A DNA stretch of 64,000 nt from Amyloporia xantha (lineage: Eukaryota; Basidiomycota; Agaricomycetes; Polyporales; Adustoporiaceae): the NCBI GenBank assembly GCA_036971615.1, contig JAYKKR010000016.1, positions 372,001-436,000 on the forward strand, in the 5' to 3' direction. Below, one piece after another: positions 1 to 11,434 of the stretch. Positions within the stretch are counted from its first letter, which is position 1. Every line of letters starts with the position of its first letter. Below the pieces are notes generated by a model, which searched no databases, was not told where the DNA came from, and saw only the letters and a program-made list of their open reading frames with translations. Both the position numbers and the translations under genes were made by a program.

Positions 1-64
1 TCAATCCTGACTCGCATCTGTTCACTCTTCCCCTCGACTCAAAAAATCGTCTTCATTCATTTAC

Positions 65-1479
65 ATGTCGTCCATGGCCCCCAACAAGCGTAGAGGAGGC
101 GCCAACAAGGGCGGTGCCCGTCGCAACGAAAACAACCGCATATACGCCAATCCACTCCCGCTGGTATTCGAGCAAAGTCCTCAATCATGGTCAACTACCA
201 TCCTGGGACTATTCGGCTTATCTGGTTCGAGGATACTCAATCCTCACTGTGTTGGCGTGTTCGACGCGGACACGCGCTCGGTCTGGGTCACCGACTCGAA
301 GGACGCGATGATCCTTTGGAGGCGAGGCTTTTTCGGTAAGGGTGATCTCTCTCGAAGCGAGCCCTCATGGAGGACGAGGCAGATCACCGCCAGAAAGGCA
401 GCAGGAAAATGTACGTCTTACAGACATGGCTTGTTTCATCCACTCGTTGATGAAATATACGACTGTCCGCAGACTTGACCGCCGAGGAAGTCAGGGAAAA
501 GCGCAGAGCAGAGCGCAAGCAGTTCAAACTCGATCGAGCAGCAGCTATGGCCCAGGCTGCTGCAGAGGCAGAAGCTGCCTTTGCTGAAGGACGCGAAGCC
601 CAAATTACTACCGTCATCCCGTCAGGTGCAACATGGAAGCCGCAGCCATCGGCTTTGGACGAGTCGCTGAGTCCCCCGCCATCGCCTGCACCCAATGAGG
701 AGGAAGATGTCGAGGAAGAAGTTCCCGACTTGGAGCACCTCCAGCTGACGCTGCAGGAGGCTTTTTTCCTCCTGTGGAACCTGGATTGTTTGACGGTGCT
801 CGATCCGGTGACGGTAGCTACATTTACCAATATCACTCCGATATTTTCTGAAAATTAGCTGCCCTAGTCTGAACCCATGAGTCTACAAACAATATGGAAA
901 ATTTTCCGAGACAGCTACTGTTTCCCCCAGATTCCAAATCAGCTGTCCGATGTCTACGCAGATCGATTCGATAATCCTTTCCTCGTCAACTACGCCGCGT
1001 ACCACTACTATCGCTCCCTTGGCTGGGTAATCAAAGGTGGTATCAAGTTCTGCGTAGATTTCCTCTTGTACAAGCGCGGCCCAGTCTTCCATCACGCTGA
1101 GTATGTTGTTCTCCTGCTACTTGCCATCAGGTCGTTTCCTGACAGCAATCAGGTTTGCCATTGTAGTCCTACCTGTCTACGAAGATCCTGAGGACCAGGA
1201 GACTTCGCCATTCGATCTCTCGAACGCAACACCATTCTCATGGTCTTGGTTGAGCACGATTAATCGCGTTAACTCGCAAGTTCAAAAGGTGCACGTTTAA
1301 TGGCTAATGAATGCTCTCCACATGCTCACTTCTTCCAGACACTCATCTTGACATATGTCACGATACCCGCACGATCGCGAATGTCGCCTGACTTGCTGTC
1401 CTCACCAGCGTGTCTTGGGCATTATACAGTCAGGGAAGTAGTGTTGCGGAGGTTCATTCCAGCCCGTATGCGGGATTGA
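65..1479 (+). CDS. SEN2: tRNA-splicing endonuclease subunit SEN2 (catalytic)
   Basis: Catalytic subunit of the tRNA-intron endonuclease, which cuts the 5' splice site of intron-containing pre-tRNAs. I read five exons: 65-410, 473-813, 868-1100, 1153-1288 and 1339-1479, giving about 398 residues. All introns are GT-AG and 50-62 nt long. The N-terminal half has the family block 'GFFGKGDLSRSEPSW'. The C-terminal nuclease domain reads YHYYRSLGWVIKGGIKF and then KRGPVFHHAEFAIVVLP, followed by the lysine in 'VNSQVQKTLILTYV'. These supply the Tyr/His/Lys triad region expected of SEN2. An acidic low-complexity linker lies between the two parts. A second in-frame ATG at 74 could be used instead. The gene converges on the THP3-like gene. 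Confidence 0.9.
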
Positions 1480-1848
1480 TAGCACCCACACCCTCTGTGC
1501 GTTGTGTTTCGCCGACAGAGGTGCGTGTGTCGTGAATACAATGCAATTATGAAGGTTAGTACATTCTGAATAATACATCGCTTTCCACCTCCCGAAAATG
1601 CAGAACCAAAACGCACGCCAAACTCGGGTTTCCGCCAGGATGTGGCAAAAGCGGCCTTTGACGGGCAGCCATCGATTTCAGAGGAACATGCAGCCCACGA
1701 ACGTAGTTGCCCGTATACGCAACCGAGCGGCGAACGCGCAAGCCCAACCTTGAGACTGCGATGAGCACTTGAGGCCGCAGGGAGAGTCGGTGGACGTAAG
1801 AACAGGGAAAGAGGACGAACAGGGCAATGGAGAGGAGGAAACGAGATC
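1480..1848. other. convergent 3' intergenic region
   Basis: This is 369 bp between the 3' ends of SEN2 (+) and the THP3-like gene (-). Open frames here are antisense shadows. I see no gene, repeat or clear terminator signal. Confidence 0.6.
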
Positions 1849-3673
1849 TCATACAGCGCCCTTGATCTGGATCTTGCGATACTTTTCCTCGAATACTTGT
1901 GCGAGAGGAACACCTGCTAGTTTGCAATCGAGTACCTTCTCTGTATCTGGGGCATTTGGGTTCTGGAACAAGCCCGCTCTATGTTCGGAGAGGAAATCGT
2001 GAGCGAGTGCTGGTGTTTCAAAAGCAAGTTCATTCTGGATGAATGGGAGCGGCAGTGTCCGGTATCTGCAAGAGGGTCAAGATGAAGCAGCGAACGAACG
2101 ACGTGATGTGACAGTGCTCACGCTTTCGTCATGACCATAAGTGCGCGTGCGCGTTCCCTGTCGATGAAATGGTCCATGATGTATGCACCCATATTTGGCG
2201 CGTTCATGTATAAGTCAAAGAGGGAGTGGTAGTTGCCCATGGCTAGCGCTCTCTGTACAGCAAGAGCATGCCGAACCGCTGGGTCGCCTTTCTGCCTGTC
2301 GGTTAGCTGACCTACGTATAGATTCAAATCTGGGATCGACAAGTGATTAGTGATTAAGATATCCTTCAACATCACCAGAGTGTACGTACCACTTCTATTG
2401 CGCCCATGTAGAAGCATGAGTATGCGATAGGCTGTGAATTCTTCCACCTTCCCAGGAATACCCAGCTCGTAAAGATTGCGCAACATCGCTTGGCATTGGT
2501 TATATTCGACCATATCACCCTACAACGATCCGTTGAGAAGAAGAGCCGCCATTAAAATTTTTGAATGCCATACAACTTCCAAAGCCATGCGCGCATGAAT
2601 CTCGTAGACGGTCACCGTAAACTCGTTCTTGATTCGTTGTACCTGAGGAAACCCGAGATATAGCGCCTGAAGTCAGGTGCCCCGGACAGATGAGATAGGA
2701 TCACGCACAGTGAGATCTTGCCGCAGAGACTTGAACTGAGAACGTATCCAGTTATAATTCGCTTTCTCTCGCCAACGTTTCTTCAGTTGATTGAGAGTTT
2801 CTTGCAGGACGGAATATGGGCGTATTTGTTCAGGTTTGGGTTCCTAGTGATGAAAAGGTCAGTGCAGGTAATAACAGATGAATGCGCGAGGCGATACTCG
2901 CGGAAGTCAAGCGCAAATAGTCCTTGAATATTTCCTGCGATGTCCCGACTATTGTAAAACGGTCCCAGTTGGGTACGTTCTACGCAACCATGAGCAACAG
3001 TCGGTGGCATCGAGGAAAAAGCGACGCACCGGATTCGCCTCTGGCTCGTCGCCGTCAAATGGAGAATCGGTGTGTGACGAAAAGACGTTAGAATATGAAT
3101 ACTGTGCATGACCTGTGTTATTCTGCGCTCCCTTCTGACGTTCGATCTCGTGCTCGCGCTGAAAACGAGCTGCCCTGCGGTTCAGTGCAGCCAGATCGTG
3201 CAGATCTGCTGCGTTCGAATAGGAGGTCTTGGTTACGATCGTCTTCTTTGTTTTCTTGTTACTTGACAGGTTGCCGTCGTTGCTGGAAATACTCCCATCA
3301 GGTGTGTCAGGGAGGCCTGAAGCGCCATGGTACGCACATTTTACGCTTCAGGCTGTTGAGCGGGTTGATGACTGGTGGAGCCTTGGGCAGCAAGCTCGAG
3401 ACAAGCCAATTATTAGAGCCAGGGCCGTGAAGATGTTAAGGGGACATACCTCTGCAGCTGTACGCCCGCCCAATCCGTGGTCCATAGGGTCTTGTTCACG
3501 AATGCGTCAGCAATTACCTGTCTCAATTCAGCTTGAGCTTCTGCCCTATTTGCATCCGTCATTTGTCCGAGGCATTTCGCGACCCACTCCCTGGAAAGCA
3601 CATGAGGTAATGCAGATGTGGAAGGGAAGCTCCGAGCGTACTTGAGCGGTGGTGGCCAGCTTTCCGAAGACAT
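1849..3673 (-). CDS. THP3: THP3/LENG8-type SAC3-domain protein
   Basis: Member of the SAC3/GANP/THP3 family. Yeast Thp3 works with Csn12 in transcription elongation and splicing, so a nuclear mRNA-biogenesis role is inferred. The start MSSESWPPPLKEWV and the block 'NKTLWTTDWAGVQLQ' match the family N-terminus. A basic linker has 'RRAARFQREHEIERQK'. The SAC3 (PCI-like) core follows: 'VPNWDRFTIVGTSQEIFKDY', 'IKNEFTVTVYEIHARMALEG', 'EYNQCQAMLRNLYELG', 'EEFTAYRILMLLHGRNRS', 'GNYHSLFDLYMNAPNMGAY'. It ends KYRKIQIKGAV-stop at 1849. About nine short introns are needed. One (2844-2901) only keeps frame if the donor is GC rather than GT, and one near 3,400 appears to use a GAG acceptor. Confidence 0.87.
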
Positions 3674-4051
3674 TTGTGAGCGATGATGTTCTAAAGGATC
3701 TGAGAGATAGTGTGGTTCAAATGGACAGCAGTTCACTGCGCAGATTCCACTAGAAGCTTTGCTGGACCGAAGGTGTGCGGTGTGTGTGCGGATGATCAAA
3801 GCGAGGTGGCTGGCGGCAGAAGTTGGTGGGTTCTCACGGCGGCCGCGACGGGCTCACATGAGCAAGAGATGCGCAACTCAGGCAGCTGGTTTATAAGACC
3901 GTCGTTCACTTCGTTACGAATTCGTGTCCCCTCGTATCGTCTCGTTGCATTCTCAGAATATTACTGGCATCGTGTGCGAACAGACCAGGACTACTACTCG
4001 ATTGAGAATACTATTTACGGCATCAATGTCCCCGATACACAGCTCTAGGTT
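3674..4051. promoter_or_regulatory. THP3 upstream / CYT1 3' region
   Basis: This 378-bp gap between two minus-strand genes should hold the THP3 promoter and the cytochrome c1 3' UTR. I could not identify a specific motif. Confidence 0.4.
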
Positions 4052-5410
4052 CTAGTGCGTAGACTTGTCTGCAGGAGGGTTGTAGACTGATAGAGAGGAC
4101 GGAGATGAGTATCATCCCACGTCTTCTGAGCAGATAACACTTACAAATCTTCCTGGACTTAATGGTAGACCACTTGAAGCGTTTGACATACAAGCTGATC
4201 GCGGTCAAGGCTGAGAAGAGGATAACGGCCTTGAGACCCATCTTCTTTCGCTCGTCGTGCTCCGGCTCGGCCGCCCAGTTCAGGAACGTGACGACATCCT
4301 TGGCCATCTGAGAAGTCGTTGCAGGTGTTCCTACGATCACCAGGCCCACATGAGCTATGACGTCTCAACCGAGATGCAATGGGCCGTCTTACCATCCTCA
4401 TATTCAACGAGGCCGTCAAACAAGACACGAGCCATCGAAATGGTGTTACTCGGGAAATACGGGTTGTAGTTCATGCCCTCACGAATCTCAAAGCCAGCCG
4501 GGGGATCTCTGTAACCAGTAAGAATGGCGAAGACATAGTCCTGCGCCGAACCGCTCAATACAAGACCGAAGGAAAAGACGTGCAAAGTGGACTCACCGCA
4601 GCGCCATGACGAGCCTTGACAATCAGACTCAGGTCCGGCGGCAAGGCACCGCCGTTGCCAGCACGAGCGGCCTCTTCGTTGGCGTAAGGAGGGGGCATGT
4701 AGTCCGCGAGCTTTCCCGGGCCTCTGGAACATCTCTCCCAGCTCATTCGGACCATCCTCGTACTCGATCTCCTCAGCCATAGCCTTTGCTTCATCCGCGG
4801 TGTGCGATACACCAACCAGGTTACGCCAGGCGATACGGTCTAGCGAGTGACACGCGGCGCAAACCTCGCGGTAGACCTGATATCCTCGACGAATGCTGTT
4901 TTTCATGCCAAATGTGAGTATGTGCACTCGAGTCCGCCAGGGGCTTTGTCTGACCTGGCATGGTCGAAGGTGTCCAGGAGGCCGGCGTGCGACCATGGGT
5001 AGTGAGGCGGGTGGAGACCGTCTTCTGCGGGAGAATTTGCGTGCACCTCGCCGATGAAGGGCAGGGTGCCGTAGAGGCTAGTGTACCATGCTACAGAGCC
5101 AACGGCGAAAAGGGTCGCAGAGGCCAACGTTGCGCGCGAGTTGATAAAAGACTGCGATAGCATACATTTCCGCGACTTTTACGCGAAGGCGATGCATAGT
5201 ACGTACCTCGAACGCAGACGGGGCCGTCGAACTTGACGAGGCAAAGCGAACGCGCTGTCGATATGTGTGACGTTGAGGCCCCTGCATGCGTGCAGCTGAA
5301 GCGGATGTGCTCACCGATGAGAAACGGACACCTGAAGAGAATGCGGTCGAGCGTGCGCCCGCTACGGCACCGACATTCTTGAGGGCACCCGCAGGCAGCC
5401 TGGAGAGCAT
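4052..5410 (-). CDS. CYT1: cytochrome c1, heme protein, mitochondrial
   Basis: Cytochrome c1 of respiratory complex III, which passes electrons from the Rieske protein to cytochrome c at the inner mitochondrial membrane. The N-terminus is an Arg/Ser/Ala-rich presequence, then a hydrophobic sorting segment ([18 protein letters not shown]). The heme site is '[20 protein letters not shown]' (CxxCH). Later blocks include '[20 protein letters not shown]', '[13 protein letters not shown]', '[20 protein letters not shown]', '[20 protein letters not shown]' and '[20 protein letters not shown]', followed by the C-terminal membrane anchor. Six introns fit; the last exon ends at 4052 as YKSTH-stop. One oddity is that the frame jumps by one base at about 4711-4722, between 'MFQRPGK' and '[11 protein letters not shown]', with no intron signals. 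Because the gene is essential and otherwise intact, a sequence error is likely. Confidence 0.93.
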
Positions 5411-5845
5411 TTTGAGGAGAGGAGGTCAATGACGGGATTTTGAGACGGGGATGGCCTTGCGGGTGTGTGGTGACAGTATAAATGTCACACAGTCACACGC
5501 GCACACGGGCGAACACGCGAACATTGCCGACTCACTCCGACCGCCCGCATCGCCGTCGGCGTATACCCTCTCATCGCCGCAGCGTCTGTTGCTCATGACA
5601 TTCGACGGTTCGCGCATGCAGACTGAGATATTGAACAACCGCGACCATATATTAGGTGCTGTAATCGAGGAGACGTGACGACACTACGTAGAGCGGAAAG
5701 ATGACATGAACGACCAGAACGTCCGTATAATACAGCAGAACCGTATCGTTAGATAGAGAAGATAAAGGGTATGAACCACAAGGACCAATCAATGGCGACC
5801 GAAACATGAAATGCGTGCAAAACTCGTGCAGTTTTCGTGACTCGT
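5411..5845. promoter_or_regulatory. CYT1 upstream / CYSTM 3' region
   Basis: This is 435 bp between two minus-strand genes. It must contain the CYT1 promoter. A tract rich in CACACG-type repeats lies at about 5,485-5,520. No other signal is recognised. Confidence 0.4.
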
Positions 5846-6332
5846 CTAGAAGAGGCAGTCGCAACAGAGTTCTATAGAACGAGGTCATATCCCGTCGTCA
5901 GAGCTGCACACGTCACAACCTGCAGAGACACTCACCCTCTGCACAGCAACACAAACACATTCCTGCTAGGCAGGCGCAGCAGTCGTCGCCTCCACCACCT
6001 TTTTGCGCTGGCTGTTGTCTGGAAAGCAAGACCAGATAAGCTCGGCCAACGGGTCGTGCCACGACAGACTTACACGTATACTGTCTGCGGGGGCGGTTGC
6101 GGCTGGTAGGGCTGTCCACCGTACGGCTGCTGTCCGTATTGCTGCTGAGGATACCCTCCTCCTCCGTAAGCCTGTTGTGGTTGCTGGGGATAATAACCGC
6201 CCTGGCCTGGAGGGGGGCCTGAGTATTACCAATGTCAACTGCGCCGAGCCTGCGAGTTGAAGCCGACGAGAACGCACCTTGGGGCGGGTAGTATGGCTGC
6301 TGACCGCCGCTGTAGTAATCTTGGTTGGACAT
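5846..6332 (-). CDS. CYSTM-family cysteine-rich tail protein
   Basis: A small protein of about 95 residues. The first exon is MSNQDYYSGGQQPYYPPQ. A Gly/Gln/Tyr/Pro-rich central region follows (repeats of GGGGYPQQQYGQQPYGG type). The C-terminus is the cysteine-rich membrane module 'DDCCACLAGMCLCCCAEE' and then LCCDCLF-stop. That module is the hallmark of the CYSTM family, small tail-anchored proteins linked to stress tolerance at the plasma membrane. Three introns restore this frame; the last lies inside the Cys-rich module and its splicing recovers the canonical ending. The function in this organism is not known. The gene is divergent from HIS2. Confidence 0.78.
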
Positions 6333-6671
6333 GATGTGGTGTGAGAGAACAAGGTAAGGGAAGCCGACACGGAGTGATGATGTTGAGCGGGCAGGTCGGT
6401 CGTTATATGGCAGAGGGTGGGCGCTCTCACGCACCGCTGCGGCAGCACGTGGATAAGCGCCGAATCTTCTCCCTCTTCAGTGCTGCTCTGAGCTGTGCTC
6501 TGCCACTCGCACAGCCTCTTCAGCCCATTCGGCCTCCCTTCGGCTCGAGGGTGTCTCGTCGTGCACTGCGTACATCGGCTTAGGTCAGTCCATTTGACAG
6601 ACTCCCCGACCCGCCAGGACGCCTATTGCTCACACGACTGCCTATTCGTGTTGCGACCAGAACACCGCACA
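6333..6671. promoter_or_regulatory. divergent promoter between CYSTM gene and HIS2
   Basis: This 339-bp region separates two divergently transcribed start codons and should act as a shared or back-to-back promoter. It is C/T-rich on the plus strand near 6,470-6,560, as is common for fungal promoters. No discrete operator is recognised. Confidence 0.5.
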
Positions 6672-7766
6672 ATGCCCTACAGTCATCATTCACACTCTGG
6701 GCAGTTCTGCAAACATGCAGCAGGCACGCTCGAGGAGGTCGTCAAGGAAGCAATCAAGCAGGGCTTCGAGGTCTACGGCCTGACAGAGCACGTACCGCGA
6801 TATCGCGCTGCGGATCTCTATCCTGAAGAGGTACTTGAGTCCCCGTCTTTTGTGTCGCAGTCAGCTGGACCAGGGCTTGTGTCTATCATCCGACCTGACT
6901 AAACATGGCCAAAGCAAGGATTACCTCTGGACGCTCTCGTCATTCAATTCGACCATTTTCTGGAGGAAGCCCACCGATTGAAGGAAATATATGCAAATGA
7001 TATCACGCTGTTGGTTGGCCTCGAAACCGAATTCATCACCGAGGCAGATTTGGTCAATCTCGAAGAGTGCCTCCAGAGATATGGAAATCGTGTAGAATAT
7101 CTCGTCGGGTCGGTGCACCATGTCAACACGATCCCAATTGACTTTGATGCAGCCACCTTCCAAAAGTCCCTCTCTAGCTTCGCTGTCGACACTGGCCCGG
7201 ACACTGACATCGATCATATACGCATGGAAGCGTTCCTATGCTCGTACTTCGATGCCCAGTTCGAGATTCTGACCCGATTTCACCCCGAGGTGGTCGGACA
7301 CATTGATCTCTGCCGACTGTACAGCCCGTCGCTTCCGGTTCAAGGAATATCCGCTGGCGTGGGCGAAGCTGGAGAGGAACGTCCGATATGCGATTGGCTA
7401 CGGCGCGGTATTCGAGTTGAATGCGGCTGCCTTGCGGAAAGGATGGGAAGCTGCATATCCAGGCGAGGATGTCGCTGCGGTCAGTATTCACTTATGCAGT
7501 TAGTCGTGTTATCTGACCCTCGTCATTAGCTCATCATGCAGCTTGGCGGTCGCTTCGCTCTGTCGGACGATAGTCACGGGCCACACGCAGTGGGTCTAAA
7601 CTACGACCGAATGGCTACTTATATCCAACGCATCGGGATAAGTGAGGTGTGGGTGCTGCAGCGTTCGGATAGTCGCAACGCAGGGGGTCGATTTGTACAG
7701 CCTTGTAGGGTAGAGAAACTTTGGGATCATGTATTCTGGGAACGAAGAGGCGTTCAGGTTTCGTAA
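6672..7766 (+). CDS. HIS2: histidinol-phosphatase (PHP family)
   Basis: PHP-superfamily histidinol-phosphatase, which converts histidinol phosphate to histidinol in histidine biosynthesis. The protein starts MPYSHHSHSGQFCKHA, carrying the metal-binding His motif. Family blocks follow: 'EAIKQGFEVYGLTEHVPRY', 'LLVGLETEFITEADLVNLEE', 'EYLVGSVHHVNTIPIDFD', 'EVVGHIDLCRLYSPSL', 'EYPLAWAKLERNVRYAIGYG', 'FELNAAALRKGWEAAYPGED' and 'GRFALSDDSHGPHAVGLNYD'. Introns lie at about 6,829-6,930 and 7,479-7,529. Between 'RLYSPSL' and 'FKEYPLAW' (about 7,335) the frame shifts by one base in a CC run with no room for an intron, so either an indel error or a lesion is present. Confidence 0.9.
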
Positions 7767-7961
7767 GTGCAGCGACAATATACAATTATGAATCTGGGCC
7801 GATATTCCCATTTGTGAATGTGCGATGACCACGACCATGATCGAAATGTGCGGTACGTTACGTTTGGACAAGAACATTTGGCCTGAATTTGATTGATCGC
7901 TGGACGATCGTCGATTATATTATATTCATAATTGGGATCAAGGACATTCACGTCCACCACC

Positions 7962-9656
7962 ATGATGAATCTCGGACAGCCTCTCACCGCCGAACAGACC
8001 GCCGCATATCTCCGCACCCTCCCTGCCATCCGCGAGAGGTGCGGCCGCGTCCACGCCCTCGCCCAGCAGGGGAAACTGCAGTACTTCACGTACAATCCAG
8101 ACAAGGAAGCGGATGTCGCTGCCTTCTGCGTCGATATCATCAAGGTGCGCAGACATGCCGCCTGAGTGATATCTGTCGACAGGAACGGATATCCCAACTG
8201 ATCCTTCCGTGCAGCGCGACTTCGGATCGAATTATGCTTCGGTGAGTGATAGCGTTCCCGATGCACGCCGTGACTGGAGAATACGACGTGCAGATCCCAC
8301 CTCACGGTCGTTGGCGACACCTCGACGCAGGCCGCTCGAGGGTCGAACCGCTGATCGCAAAGTGGAAAGCGTCCCCTAACCCTCCTGATCAGAAAGAGAT
8401 CACCAAACGCCTCCTCGATCTCTTCCTCGTATCCGTGTTGCTCGATGCGGGTGCCGGAAATATCTGGACCTACCATGAGAAGGAATCAGACATGAAGTTC
8501 ACGAGATCGGAGGGACTCGGTGTCGCCAGTATCAATATGTTCGAGGAGGGCTTCTTCTCCAGTGACAAGAGCAAACCGCACCAGGTCGATGGTATATCCA
8601 CGTTCTATCTGAGCTCAACTGTTTTCTGATCTATATCCCGTTAATATGCAGCGGAAGGACTGGCTCGTATCACAGCAGACAGGACAATCTCTGCCATGCA
8701 AGTGACCGATGCCAACCCGATGGTGGGCATTGAAGGACGGACATCGCTGTTGATCAACCTCAGCAATGCGTTGAAGGCAAGCCCCGCCTACTTCGGTGCG
8801 GATGCGAGGCCTGGAAATATAATTGGTCAGTGACATCTCCGTAATGATGAAAAGGTGGCGACTGACGCTCACTCGCGCTGGCATCGTCCTTCCAGACTTC
8901 CTCGAAGCCGAGTCCATCGCAGACGGACCAACGCGCCGGGTGCACATATTCGCGCTGTGGACTGCGCTCATCGAGGGTCTTGCGCCGATTTGGCCTGCCA
9001 CTCGGACGACTCTTGGGGGGATCGCTCTCGGTGACGTCTGGCCATGCGATGCGCTCAAGCCCGCCGCAGTTGCTGAAGGAGACGATCTTGTGCCCTTCCA
9101 CAAGCTCACGGGGTGGATCACCTACAGCCTCATCGAGCCTATTCAAAAGGTCCTGGGATGGAATATCGAAGGGATAGAATTCATGACGGGGCTGCCTGAA
9201 TATCGTAACGGTAGGTGACCTCAAGCCGTTTATTCTTCGTTAAGTGCAGGATCACAAATATAAATCTATTGTGTTTCAGGAGGGCTGCTGGTAGATTTAG
9301 GCGTCCTAACTCTTCGACCCGACATAATCCCGTCCTCGTTCTACCCTGATCCAAACTCGGAGATCCCGAAGCTGCCACCGTCACACCCAGCAATCGTAGA
9401 ATGGAGGGCTATGGCCATCATTGAATTGTGAGCGCTCGAAATATTGTTTCAACGTAATGGTTGTAACTTCGGCACTTCCAGAGACCGAATAGCGGACGGC
9501 ATTCGCAAGAAGCTCGGTTTGACGGCAGCCGAACTCTCTTTGGCACAAGTTCTGGAAAGCGCTACGTGGAAGGGCGGACGAGAAATCGCGAGGCAGAAAC
9601 GGCCAGAGACAGGAGGGCCCCCCATTGACATCGAGAGCGACGGCACTGTCTTCTGA
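7962..9656 (+). CDS. URC4: URC4-like DUF1688 protein (uracil catabolism)
   Basis: Full-length DUF1688 protein related to URC4, a component of the fungal URC pathway for using uracil as nitrogen source; its biochemical step is not settled. The chosen start is the first of two adjacent ATGs (MMNLGQPLTAEQTAAYLRTL). Recognisable blocks are 'FGSNYASIPPHGRWRHLDAG', 'LLDLFLVSVLLDAGAGNIW', 'TRSEGLGVASINMFEEGFFS', 'PMVGIEGRTSLLINLSNAL', 'LGDVWPCDALK', 'VPFHKLTGWITYSLIEPI', 'LTGLPEYRNGG'-type sequence and 'GGPPIDIESDGTVF'-stop. Six short introns fit in frame. It follows HIS2 on the same strand by 195 bp. No other uracil-pathway gene is in the window. Confidence 0.88.
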
Positions 9657-10109
9657 ATCTCCGGGCGCATATGCAAGACGCCGCAGTGATAAGGGGTGAA
9701 TGCAAGAATAACGTACAATAGAATTCCGAGCGCAATGTATAGTACATGTTTTGTGAAATCTCTAACCGCTAACTATCAAGTAAAGATCGTACAGTAACTC
9801 CGCTAAGTGGGCTTCAGAGCGTTACTGAACGAGATTAGAAATACAACTGTGACACAAAGGAGCGAAGGATGTTATTATTTCTATGTCTGCAATAAAGGCT
9901 GAAGCGGCTGCACACTGAGGAGTGGCAAAGTAGCAGGACGAAACAAAAAGGACGGCTGTAGAACGAAAATCGAAGTAAGGACAAGCTAGATAAGGATGGT
10001 GCTGAGCGACGCTACTATGCGTTGGTCAGGGTGTGATAAATTAATCAGCGTCAAGTAAATGCGCACTAGAACGCCGGGTGGGATGATGGGCCCTTCGTGT
10101 TACAGCATC
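9657..10109. other. convergent 3' intergenic region
   Basis: This is 453 bp between the 3' ends of the URC4-like gene (+) and the velvet gene (-). It is AT-richer than its surroundings, and I see no gene or repeat. Confidence 0.5.
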
Positions 10110-10875
10110 TCAGCGACGGCTTGCGTAAGAGTGGTAGGAAGCAAAGGCGTACATTCGGGCTCCCTGTTGGAGGAAGTATTGTGTCAGTGGCGTCTGCGCT
10201 GAAGAGGCAATTCGCCAAAGGGTCGCGGATGAGACATGTGGTGATTCAGGAAGACAAAGTGCTCACCGGGTGCGATGTAATTGTTTCGAGGTACCACGTC
10301 AAAGGGGAGCGAGCGAGCCTGAGCGAGGACCATTCCGGACCCAGCAATACTCGTAGTACCAGGTGTATCAAATCTATCGGTAGGGTTTGAGTAGGCAATC
10401 AGAAATGGGTAGAGGGAGATTTGCCTCGGCAGTCGGAGTAACGTCACCCCCAACTGATACTGTCCTTGCCACCTGATGCTTACGTCCGGAAATATGAAGT
10501 AGACACCTTGTCTCCCTTGCAGATTACGTAGGATATGCGGTGACGAAACTAGGTTTCCGTAAAGTAGTCTTTGAGCCGCAGTATGTCCTCCCGTTCCTAA
10601 AGCAATGTCTGCAGATGCCGTTCCGTCGCTAGAGAAGAGCGAAAGGTTGGCAACCAAGAACTGGAGCTCTGTCTCGCTAATCACGAAAAAGAATTAGGAG
10701 ACATGAAATCTACGAAACGAGATACTCACTCCATACTTCCCACTTCAGACTGGTCAGGAATAAGCAGTCGAGCAATGAGAGGAGGTGCCAATGGTAGGCG
10801 TGTTAGAGTTGAGTGTCCGAACTCAGCAGTCTTGACAGGATGTTGCACTATCTCTAGACGGTATGATCTAGTCCA
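10110..10875 (-). CDS. velvet-domain regulatory protein (visible exons)
   Basis: Velvet proteins are fungal nuclear regulators of development and secondary metabolism, with an NF-kB-like fold that binds DNA or partner velvet proteins. Three exons encode the domain: 'RSYRLEIVQHPVKTAEFG' with 'LPLAPPLIARLLIPDQSEV'; then 'LLYGNLVSSPHILRNLQG', 'RQGVYFIFPDVSIRWQGQYQ', 'LGVTLLRLP' and 'VLAQARSLPFDVV'; and finally 'QTPLTQYFLQQGARMYAF', ending YHSYASRR-stop. The exon containing YRLEIV begins at 10,875 after a TTGACAG acceptor and has no ATG, so the start lies in an upstream exon that I cannot fix. The protein ends right after the domain. Which velvet class it belongs to (VeA, VelB, VosA or VelC) cannot be told. 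Confidence 0.82.
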
Positions 10876-11434
10876 CTGTCAATTTCAAAAAATGAAGATT
10901 TCGGGGGAATACTGCCTGCCTGAATGCATCCACTGGGAAGGTCAGATGTCCTTTGTACATTGGAGGGGCTAGCCGCATAAGGATGACCACGATTAGAGGT
11001 CCGACGAGGAAGGCTACGATAGCTGCGAGGAAAGGGACTGGTCTCAAGTGGAACTTGATGTGTGGTTTGACTATCATTGGCGAGAAAGCTGATTGAGAGC
11101 CTATGATGACCGGGCGGAGCAGCCAGCGAATCGGTGGTGGACGTTGAGACTGTCACGCCGTTCTTTTGACCCCAATGCGAGGGGCTCAGCAACTTGCAGA
11201 GATGGTTTTTCGTACACTGAATATACCGTACATAGCTATGTTTTTGGAGTAGCATTATTCTGTTCGGGATTCACGCACCTGATCGTTATGCCGACTACGA
11301 CGTCTTCGCACTAATGTTGAATAGAGGTGCAATTGCAGCCAAAATTCGGGAGCAGTCTGCAGATGAATCTCTGTTGTGAATTCTTCGCTTGCAGAAAATG
11401 TTCCTGCGTAGATGGGCGAAGAATATTGTCTCAT
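10876..11434 (-). CDS. candidate upstream exons with a membrane segment (velvet 5' part or separate gene)
   Basis: A well-spliced open reading path runs from an ATG at 11,434 (MRQYSSPIYAGTFSASEEFT...) through 'PEFWLQLHLYSTLVRRRR'. It crosses a 43-nt intron to 'LCTVYSVYEKPSLQVAEPLA', then a second intron to 'KPHIKFHLRPVPFLAAIVAF' and 'LVGPLIVVILMRLAPPMY', which is a strong transmembrane helix. This path either stops at 10,868 as a small single-pass membrane protein, or splices in phase into the velvet exon at 10,875. A competing frame across 10,990-11,190 is S/T/P-rich and could also splice into velvet. No family was recognised. Confidence 0.3.

Noticed and set aside
1422..1913. 163-codon frame on the minus strand overlapping the SEN2 and THP3 ends
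   Set aside because: It runs antisense through the last exons of both genes and shows no family motif.
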